A stretch of DNA of 64,000 nt from Terfezia claveryi (Eukaryota; Ascomycota; Pezizomycetes; Pezizales; Pezizaceae): NCBI GenBank assembly GCA_015179025.1, contig WHUX01000065.1, positions 62,001-126,000 of the forward strand, given 5' to 3'. Below the pieces are notes generated by a model, which searched no databases, was not told where the DNA came from, and saw only the letters and a program-made list of their open reading frames with translations. Positions 57,417-64,000 of the stretch are shown here, one piece after another (the stretch's first letter is position 1; every line of letters begins with the position of its first letter). Position numbers and translations under genes: made by a program.

Positions 57417-57929
57417 CTAAATGACTTCATAAGATCCCTCACTCCCGTTGGCTACTAATTTGCTTTTGTATGTGTTGTTGGCAATTGGCTGTACTCTGAG
57501 GCAATCAAGGAACTTGTTGACTTCAGTAGTATTCGGGGTTCCACGGAGGTCTTTGTGTAGGATATTTGAGATCATTCGCAGTTGGGTCCATTCCGTCTGG
57601 ATTGTTGAATGAAGCTTTTGCTTGTTAAATAGCGACTGTAGGTATGGAATGATGGTATCGGTGGTATATTTTACCTGCGTCATGTTTAACATGTCGCAGT
57701 AGAATTTGCTGAACCGTTTCTTAACGCCAGTCAGCTTTCTCATTATTCCCTTTAAGCTTTCTTCGGGATGGAGATATCTTCGGTTGTCAGGAGGGCTTGG
57801 AGACACTGATATTAGATTGCACTCCTACCAGGATGAGCATGATTGAAGGTATCGAAGGGGTCAGTACTTAGTCATGCCGCCTAAGGCAGTTGTAGGAAGT
57901 GTCTGGATTGGTGTTGGCACTGTAGACAT
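57417..57929 (-). CDS. Small two-exon orphan protein
   Basis: The proposed model is exon 1 57868-57929 (ATG at 57929) and a 72-nt intron 57796-57867 (donor GTACTG, CTAAT branch, AAG acceptor), then exon 2 57417-57795, giving 146 residues. The join is in frame and gives GGMTNPPDNRRYLHPEESL. The body is helical and basic (GIMRKLTGVKKRFSKFYCDM, IIPYLQSLFNKQKL, EWTQLRMISNILHKDL) with no signal peptide or membrane segment. I recognise no family. An open exon of 126 codons with balanced composition supports coding. The short first exon and non-CAG acceptor are less certain; an internal ATG (near 57729) is an alternative start. Confidence 0.5.
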
Positions 57930-58129
57930 GATGGCAATGTTGTGAATTTCTATTCAGCGAGGAGGCAAATGACCGTACATAAATACATTTAACTACTCAG
58001 CACAGCTGGCATTTGGGATCCAAGTCAGACTTCAAACATGGGGCTACTCTGAAATTTTTGTCTGCAGCATTACGTGTTAAGGGCTCGCCTCAGCTGCCTA
58101 TTGGCGTCGTGGGACTGGTGGAGTCTCGA

Positions 58130-58447
58130 TCTAAAAATGATAACCAGACTAAAAATGTGTGGAAGGGAGACTACCAAGATAGGACTAGCTTAACTACAAA
58201 AAGGGTAGACTGGGAGATACCAAAAAAGGTATGGGCCAAATAAGGACTACCTGTATGAATTCTTAAAAAGGCAACCATCCAATGCTACAGAAAGAAGCCA
58301 ACCAGACTACAGAAAGAAGTAAAAAATTCTAAATTCCCATTGCGTGCTGTGGTGGAAGACTTTCCTCACCCACTGCAGTACTCTGAAGCTTAGATATGGC
58401 AGAGCGGACAGGATGCCTCATTTTCTTCAGTCTATGGTCGTAGATAT
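58130..58447 (-). mobile_element. 5S-rRNA-headed SINE-like relic, copy 2
   Basis: Read on the minus strand from 58447, the first 80 nt match 5S rRNA (ATCTACGACCATAGACTGAA, GCATCCTGTCCGCTCTGCCA, TATCTAAGCTTCAG, then an 11-nt deletion, then AGTACTGCAGTGGGTGA). At the 5S 3' part it switches to GGAAAGTCTTCCACCACAGC and a tail to about 58130 that is alignable with the tail of the 47593-47885 copy. Unlike the 47-kb and 60-kb loci, its upstream flank is unrelated to them, which favours independent insertion over simple segmental duplication. Confidence 0.6.
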
Positions 58448-58750
58448 TATACCTTAGAATGAAGCAGAATAAAGACCTACTATTATTGTGGACAAGTAGA
58501 AATGACCACTGCATACTTGACATTTTCTGGGATGCCTGCAGGCAGCATATCCACTATGCCCCTCACTGCAACGAATTTAATTACTGGATTTGGAATATAA
58601 TGCACTATAATAACCTTATACCTAACTAGACCTATATCAAATATATACACCTAGGCTATTATTAATCCTGGTGCAGGAAGTACTGGCCAGAAGCTGGACT
58701 GGGAGCAGTGGGACGTGTAACAGCTGCTGTCACAACCGCCTCTCCTTGTC

Positions 58751-59042
58751 CGACTCTCGTTGTTGTTGTTATTGTCTTCAACATCACCTGCGACGCAGGT
58801 GATGGGAGATTGCTATTGTTGTTATTGTCTTGGTTCGGGTTTGAGAGTCGTGCCAGTTTCCGGCATGACTGTCGGAGGTTCCCTATCTCGGGACGCTTAT
58901 TCTCTTGTCAGTCTTGGCTCTTTGAGCCACCATGTATATATATCGTCCTGATCTTGCACTCACGTTGGATTCCTATCCAACGTCTTGTATATTAAATACA
59001 GACATTGCTTCTCCCTGCGCTGGTGCACCTTCCTCGTGCACC
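58751..59042. other. Cluster of strong short hairpins
   Basis: Four clear inverted repeats occur within 290 bp. CATCACCTGC/GCAGGTGATG (58782-58791, 58795-58804) is nested inside CGACTCTC/GAGAGTCG (58751-58758, 58843-58850) and flanked by direct repeats TTGTTATTGTCTT. The others are TGGCTC/GAGCCA (58915-58929), ACGTTGGAT/ATCCAACGT (58962-58983) and GGTGCAC/GTGCACC (59022-59042). They could fold in RNA of either strand or be small foldback insertions. Function is unknown. Confidence 0.7.
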
Positions 59043-59260
59043 CCCTTACTCCTTCGAACAACTCTGTAGCTCTGCTGCCCCACCACGAACTCTCCTTTGC
59101 CCCTCCGTTTAGGCATACCCCTTGGTCGCCACGTCCCCGAGCCCCTTGTTACAGCTGCATCTAGTTCTGGGTCGATTGGGATCTCCTCCGGTTCATTCTC
59201 TGAGTCATCCTCCAGGTCAATTGGGTTATTAACTAATAGTCTAATTTGTGCTCATTCAGC
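58985..59260 (-). pseudogene. Possible C-terminal coding remnant, unknown family
   Basis: The minus strand is open for about 90 codons without a usable start: PIDLEDDSENEPEEIPIDPE, then a basic RGSGTWRPRGMPKRRGKGEF and VGQQSYRVVRRSKG, ending in a stop near 58985. An acidic segment followed by a basic tail resembles the C-termini of transposon-encoded or nuclear proteins. No upstream exon was recognised, and a lone terminal exon or chance ORF is possible. Confidence 0.3.
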
Positions 59261-60308
59261 TACCTAGAGCTGAGAGGTTGCCATAGTCTTAATCTGCTAG
59301 TATTTTGGTATGACAATAAATAGAACATTTTAAGTCATTTTGTAGCATTGGCAGCAATAATTGGCACAGGACTTTTTTACAAGTACATAAAACTGAACTA
59401 GCACAGTGCATTGACAGAGAAACAATGCGACTGCCTACTCTATTGTCCTGAGCCTGGCACTCCTGCCAGTGAGGACGCTTTTTGGAAGTGAATTAGTACT
59501 CGTATTTCGCATTCTTATCGTAGCTATGATATAAGATATCTCTTTGAGCCGTTCCATGTCCTTCTCCCCTGAAAAAAGTTAGAAAGTCAAATAAACACAG
59601 GTGAGATATCTCGTAACCATCAAAAAAAACTCATGATCGCAGGTGGAGATTCCCCAATTAAGGTGCAGGTAATAAATCCAGAAAAGCCTGTATCTAAAAT
59701 ACTCATAATAACTTAAATTCAAATAGGTATTCCTATCCCTGTCCAACTCAAATTGCCAGTGATAGATCCCCGGCTGTCAAAAATTCCTTCAACACTCTGC
59801 ACAATTACCTGTCTGCTTCAGAGTCACCACATACCTTCCTATTCGTCATGAGGTGATCTTTGATGCAGCTGGTGATACTGCTCATATTGTGGGCTTATCT
59901 TTCTTGCTGCGGTGCTAAAGGGGAACTGTGTATACTGTTTGTAGGAGTTGACACAAAGTTCACTCCTTACCAAGAGTTATGCTACCCTGAACCCACTAAA
60001 TAAATTGCCATCAATGAGAGTACAAGTGGTAGTATTTCTTGGGGCCCCAACAAAGTACAAGCCCAGTCTAATGCGCCATTGGGTTGAGGAAGGTAACGAG
60101 AAGGCTTAAATTATAGGCATTTGCTGGTTACAGTAGAACAAGAACCCAGGAGGGTCGGAAAGCTGGTGATACTTGACGATACGTACCAAATTCGCAATGA
60201 ATAGGGGAGATTAATCCTTACTCGAAGTGAGTGTATTAACACTGAATGGAAAAACTCTATGATAACTACGAGGGTCTGATCGAGACTAATGGAAAAGTCA
60301 AAAAAGTA
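59261..60308. other. Intergenic, nothing recognised
   Basis: Short ORFs only. No trace of a TFIIE-alpha N-terminal winged-helix segment was found here, which matters for interpreting the truncated copy at 60745. Confidence 0.5.
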
Positions 60309-60428
60309 ATCTACAACACCAGGGATTCCCATATGGTCACCCACTGCAGTACTAGCCTGGCAATCTGAAGCTTAGATATGGCAGAGCGGACGGGATGCCT
60401 CGGATTCTTCAGTCTATGGCGTAGATGT
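60309..60428 (-). rRNA. 5S ribosomal RNA gene
   Basis: The reverse complement is a full-length, about 120-nt 5S rRNA: ACATCTACGCCATAGACTGA at the 5' end, GCATCCCGTCCGCTCTGCCA, TATCTAAGCTTCAGATTGCC, AGTACTGCAGTGGGTGACCA and GGGAATCCCTGGTGTTGTAG at the 3' end. The terminal stem can pair (ACATCTAC with GTTGTAGAT) and the loop sequences fit fungal 5S. The RNA end is followed within a few nucleotides by a run of six T on the minus strand (at about 60301-60306), as expected of an RNA polymerase III terminator. It appears intact, unlike the two 5S-derived relics in this window. Dispersed single 5S genes are usual in filamentous ascomycetes. Confidence 0.9.
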
Positions 60429-60429
60429 T

Positions 60430-60755
60430 AATATCACCAATATTACGTTATATAAGTGTGCAGGATAGTCTGCGTTATGTCGGTTCTTAGTGCTTTGCAA
60501 CAGCCTCCGCCGCCACCACTTCCGCTACCTCTAAATCCAACTATCTTCCACCACAAAGCTTCTGAGACCCGCTTAAATCATTTGGTGGCCAGTGGTGCTT
60601 TCAGTGATAATCACCCCTGCAGGGCAAAAGGGTTGCGAGCACATATAAAAAGAAGTTTAGAGTCTTGGGAATTGCTGCGAATAGACCGTGTCTATTGGAA
60701 GCCCCAACAACTATCTCCATATTGAAATGGTTTTTAAAAAAAAATCGAGGTACGT
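60430..60755 (+). repeat. Repeated block next to the 5S gene, with short proline-rich ORF
   Basis: This block matches the inverse of about 47225-47580. It contains an ORF from the ATG at 60477 to 60725 (82 residues; SVLSALQQPPPPPLPLPLNP, then NPTIFHHKASETRLNHLVAS). A second frame, LGIAANRPCLLEAPTTISIL, is also shared by both copies. The two copies differ in proline-tract length and in stop position, so the ORF is not conserved as a unit. It is probably part of a dispersed repeat or of a duplicated gene fragment; no domain is recognised. Confidence 0.7.
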
Positions 60756-61730
60756 TCTCCATAGATTCTGGTGTGATGATGACTCTGCCGAAGTCAAATC
60801 CTCCCAAGAACGCCTGGGCCGGCTCATTGACCAGCTTAAACCTGTCATTGACCTCTTGAAAAAAAATTGATGATGTTGTCGTTCCGCAAAATGAATTCGA
60901 CGACGCATTACGGAACTGCATCCCCGTTTCGCGAGTCAAAACCCTCCTCACGGGCGCGGTGGTTACGAGTGGGTATGCTTTGGTGCTCCTGGGGGAGTGG
61001 GTAGAGGTGCGGACGCAGGGGATGTCCCCTATGCAAAGAGTGGGGTCATTCAAATGCTGCTGCGTCATTGGAGATTACCTTTACGAGTGGCGAGGAGAAG
61101 ACTGCAGAGGATAGAGCTGCGGAGAGTGCAAAGAGAAATATGCAGATGGAGCAGAATGCCCCGCCAGTCTGGCATACGCAGAGTACGGTTTCAGGAGAGA
61201 TTACGAAGTTGGGGCTTAAAGAGCTTGCGGCCAGGCATGAGAGGGAGGGGTTCCTTGGAGGTGATACTACGACCGAGGATGTGGTGAAGAAGGTGGGTGG
61301 GGAGGGGGTAGGGGTAGGTTTGGGGGTGGGGTCGGAGGTCGATGCAATTCAGGAGTATTATGCGGCAATGGCGGCGCAGAAAGCCAGGGAGTGGGTGGAG
61401 GAGGAAGAGGAAGAGGAAGAAGGGGAAGAAGGGGAAGAAGAAGAGAAGGAGTTTGAAGATGTAGTTACTACCAAGTTAACTCTTTGGCCGGGGGTGAATG
61501 GTGGTGGTGGTGGTGCTAGGCAGCGGGGTAAGGAGGAGGAATCAGACTCCTCATCGAGTTCCCTGGGGGGAAAGAAAGCTGGAGGCGGGATCGCCTTGAA
61601 TCAACCAAGGAATGGACCGCCGACTAAGAAGAGGAAGGTTGTTTCTCCCCCACCCCCCCTACCCACGAAACCAGCCGCGGACGAGGATGATGATGATGAT
61701 GATGATGATGAGTTTGAGGACGCAATATAG
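60745..61730 (+). pseudogene. 5'-truncated, frameshifted TFIIE alpha-subunit (Tfa1-like) copy
   Basis: Reading across frames, the block begins inside the region after the zinc ribbon: DDDSAEVKSSQERLGRLIDQ, LKPVIDLLKK, then (after a frame change in an A run near 60858-60866) IDDVVVPQNEFDDALRNCIP. A glycine-rich part follows in another frame (GRGGYEWVCFGAPGGVGRGA, about 60950-61040). After a further shift near 61050 a long intact frame runs LEITFTSGEEKTAEDRAAES, NAPPVWHTQSTVSGEI, an acidic EEEEE-rich run, a KKRKV basic motif and a final DDDDDEFEDAI. These are hallmarks of the large subunit of general transcription factor TFIIE. The winged-helix N-terminus is absent; upstream lies the unrelated repeated block, so the copy looks inserted or rearranged. 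Sequencing error could explain single frameshifts but not the missing N-terminus. Confidence 0.7.
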
Positions 61731-62369
61731 TTACTATTAATATGCTTTACTTATCATCAGCGTTGAGGAGGTGTTTATTGCACCTGGGTTGTGTATTATT
61801 ACTATTTCTTTTTTTTTTTTTTTTTTTTTTTGCTCATGCCCTGATTTTGCTTTTTCTTGCGTTCCTGATTGCTTATACTGGAGCTTCCATGGCGACAGGG
61901 TTATAATATTTCTACGGTTCTACAATACCACGCGTAGTAAATAATTAATAGAAGTATATCCAATATCAAAGTGGAATATGTCGCTAGAGCCAATAGTTCT
62001 GTTATCCTGGCAGATAGGGCTATTTTTAAGTAAATGGCTGCCTTTGGTCTAGATCAAAAGCAGCGAAACCAGGGAACAGCAATGTACTTACGTTACATGG
62101 GTTTAGTCTTATACTTACTAATCTCATGCCAAGTCTTATCTGTACATACCCGACACATATTTCATCACACAAGTCTTGCGATAACTATCACCACAAACAA
62201 TACTCTCTACGACGCTCTACAACACTCTACAAAGCTCTACCATACCCATACACAACCCCACACTGTGTGTTATTCTCCCCGATTTCTTTGCGTAGTCTGA
62301 CTCCTTGGTTGCCATCTCCATCCAGCCGTGACTCCGCCGCGCCCACGCTCGCGCAAATCTCCCGCCCTC
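61731..62369. other. Intergenic and promoter region of the kinase gene
   Basis: A long T run lies at about 61808-61831. The 88-residue ORF at 62034 has no domain content. The stretch just before 62370 is the promoter or 5' leader of the kinase gene; short CTCTAC-type repeats occur at about 62209-62240. Confidence 0.5.
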
Positions 62370-64000
62370 ATGGCAAGCAGCCCGCTCTCCGTATCTGGGC
62401 ATGAATATGTCTCCGATCCCGTGTCTTCGCTCTCCGGAGGTCATGCTTCAGTATCCACTCCACCTGCCACCGTGCGCGATTCCGTGGACTCCGGTATGTG
62501 CCTGCTCAGTGTTTCCTTCTATAAACACCCCCACCCCCCCCGCATTTGAAACTAACCCCGTGCCTTCTCAGCCCCTCTCCCGACGCTCCATGCGCTCCAA
62601 ACCTCCACCCCTTGCAAGCGCAAAGCGGCCAGCATCCCTCTCTCCCTTGCACTTGACCCCGGCTCCGCAAAGCGCCATCACCGCTCCGCAAAACACGTCA
62701 CACCCCTTATTGCCTCAGAACTCGTTCAGGCCACACACTGCTCTGCCACCTTTGCGGAAGACTTTCTCCTCCGCGACTCCTGGGACCTTCATGTCCCTGA
62801 GGCAGACATCCTTCTTGCGGCTATTACACGATCCTTGCCTCCTGCCGACAAGGTGCGATACCATCGGAGGACAGGGGAGTACACCTGCAGCCCCCCCGCC
62901 TACTCAAACGCCATGTATCTCGAGTGGTTCTGCCGCCTGGCAAATGCAATCTGCAATGCGAATAATCCCACCCTAGCTGCGCTTCACTCAACGTGGAAAT
63001 GCACCAAGGACACCGCTCCCACCGGTGCCCGCAATGGGGAATTACGCCCCGACTTTATTCTTACGGTAGATGGTGATGCCACGAGCAGCAGCTCGGCAAC
63101 TCCAACATGGGACTCTATCCTAGTGGTTGGCGAGCACCAGTCAAAAGGCTCCCAGCCCTTCACCCAACTTGCCCAGTATGCGGAACAGGTCTTCATTGCG
63201 CAACCCTTCCGCACTGCAGTCCTTGGTATTATCACATCAAATACTGGTCCACGACTCAGATTCTGGAGATTCGACCGAGCGGGCGCTATAGGATCAATGG
63301 ACTTAGATTATCAATCTACTAGTCGCCAATTACGCACTATTGTTCGCTGTCTATACGCAATCCCGTTCTTGCCTCCAGAGGCGGTTGGGTTTCACGTCAG
63401 TAGTATTATTACCAACCATTTTCCACCTGAAAACCCCTTTCCACTCAATGATTCCCTCCCGTGGAAGATGCGCATGTCACCATCCACGCCATACGAAGGC
63501 GAAGCGTTAATGAATCGTCTTCTCTTCGTCGCCTCTGGAATTGTTACTCGTGGCACTCGCGTATGGCTCGGTACTATTGGTGGCACTCCTGTCGCAATTA
63601 AATACAGTTGGCGGAGCAGCACACGACCGCCAGAGGCATCTCTTTACCAGCTTGCAGCCTCCCACCAGGTGATCGGGCTCGCTACTCTAGTTGCATACGA
63701 TACCTATGAGGATATCGCTACCAATGTGCGCTTCGACTATTGCCTAGCATCAAAATCACATAATCGCCACCTCACCCGACTTATCCTCACCCCCTCCGGC
63801 AGAGCAATTAGTGACGAAAACCTATCCCCATCACAAGTCGCGAAAGGGTTGTTTGCGGGGTTAGTGGGTCATGCATCGTTGTACTTTGATGGAGGGATAC
63901 TGCATAGAGATTTGTCACCGCAGAATATTATATATACAAGCAAACCTCAAGTTGCAGTCCACCAATGGATTTTAGGAGGGACCAGAGATGGAGGGACGAT
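62370..64000 (+). CDS. FunK1-type fungal protein kinase, 5' part (runs off the window)
   Basis: Exon 1 is 62370-62493 (first in-frame ATG at 62370). A 78-nt intron (62494-62571, GTATGT donor, ACTAAC branch, TTCTCAG acceptor) leads into exon 2, which is open to the window end; 517 residues are visible. The N-terminal 110 residues are disordered with a basic patch (CKRKAAS, AKRHHRSAKH). Residues 190-270 contain GELRPDFILTVDG, then SILVVGEHQSKGS and TAVLGIITSNTGPRLRFWRF, a PD-(D/E)XK-like layout. The kinase part starts near 360: GTIGGTPVAIKYSW with a candidate ATP-binding lysine near 384, and GGILHRDLSPQNIIY with the catalytic HRD near 486. The DLD/DFD magnesium loop and C-lobe lie beyond the window. 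Fungal-specific kinases of this group are expanded in many genomes. Substrate unknown. No lesion is visible. Confidence 0.85.

Noticed and set aside
58717..59155. Solo LTR suggested by TGTAACA...TGTTACA ends
   Set aside because: The flanking 5 bp do not match as a target duplication, no primer-binding site or polypurine tract is adjacent, and the interval overlaps an open minus-strand frame. Coincidence is likely.

Overview
The window looks like nuclear DNA of a filamentous ascomycete. Spliceosomal introns are short (50-127 nt) and several carry CTAAC or CTAAT branch sites. 5S rRNA genes are dispersed rather than arrayed. Proteins have long disordered arms, and the families seen (HET-domain, FunK1-type kinase, free-standing adenylating enzyme) are fungal. 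Low gene density and degenerate TE-like intergenic DNA fit a large, repeat-rich genome; a Pezizomycete such as a truffle relative is my best guess, but this is inference.

Layout. 1-7.88 kb: no credible gene. 7.88-14.0 kb: a three-exon cytochrome b561-like membrane protein with a very long disordered tail (+), then a proline-rich coiled-coil protein (-), separated by a purine/pyrimidine-biased, homopolymer-rich spacer. 14.0-18.5 kb: no gene. 18.5-20.3 kb: a multi-exon RNA-binding protein with two RRM-like domains (-). 20.3-27.5 kb: no credible gene, but a large inverted repeat at 25.95-26.61 kb. 27.5-34.2 kb: three minus-strand genes, namely a two-exon protein of unknown function, a SAP-domain Tho1-like mRNP protein, and a PaaK-like adenylate-forming enzyme. 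35.17-36.71 kb: a non-autonomous DNA transposon with terminal inverted repeats and flanking TA, holding a small coiled-coil ORF. 40.6-45.9 kb: a 1773-residue disordered protein with a degenerate methyltransferase-like C-terminus.

47-64 kb is an accessory, rearranged region. It holds two copies of an inverted block carrying a 5S gene or relic, two 5S-headed SINE-like relics sharing the same non-5S tail, a broken trypsin-like protease gene, a large ankyrin-HET protein with 15 nearly identical 33-residue repeats, a broken APH-type phosphotransferase gene, a small two-exon orphan gene, a cluster of strong hairpins, a 5'-truncated frameshifted TFIIE-alpha copy, and the 5' part of a FunK1 kinase gene with a nuclease-like N-terminal segment that runs off the window.

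The genes before 46 kb are ordinary housekeeping or membrane/RNA functions with no obvious joint pathway. The last 17 kb combines an allorecognition-type gene, a kinase of an expanded fungal family and decayed family members, which is typical of fast-turnover fungal gene islands. The most noteworthy signals are the 5S-derived retroposon-like elements and the freshly duplicated ankyrin array in the HET protein.
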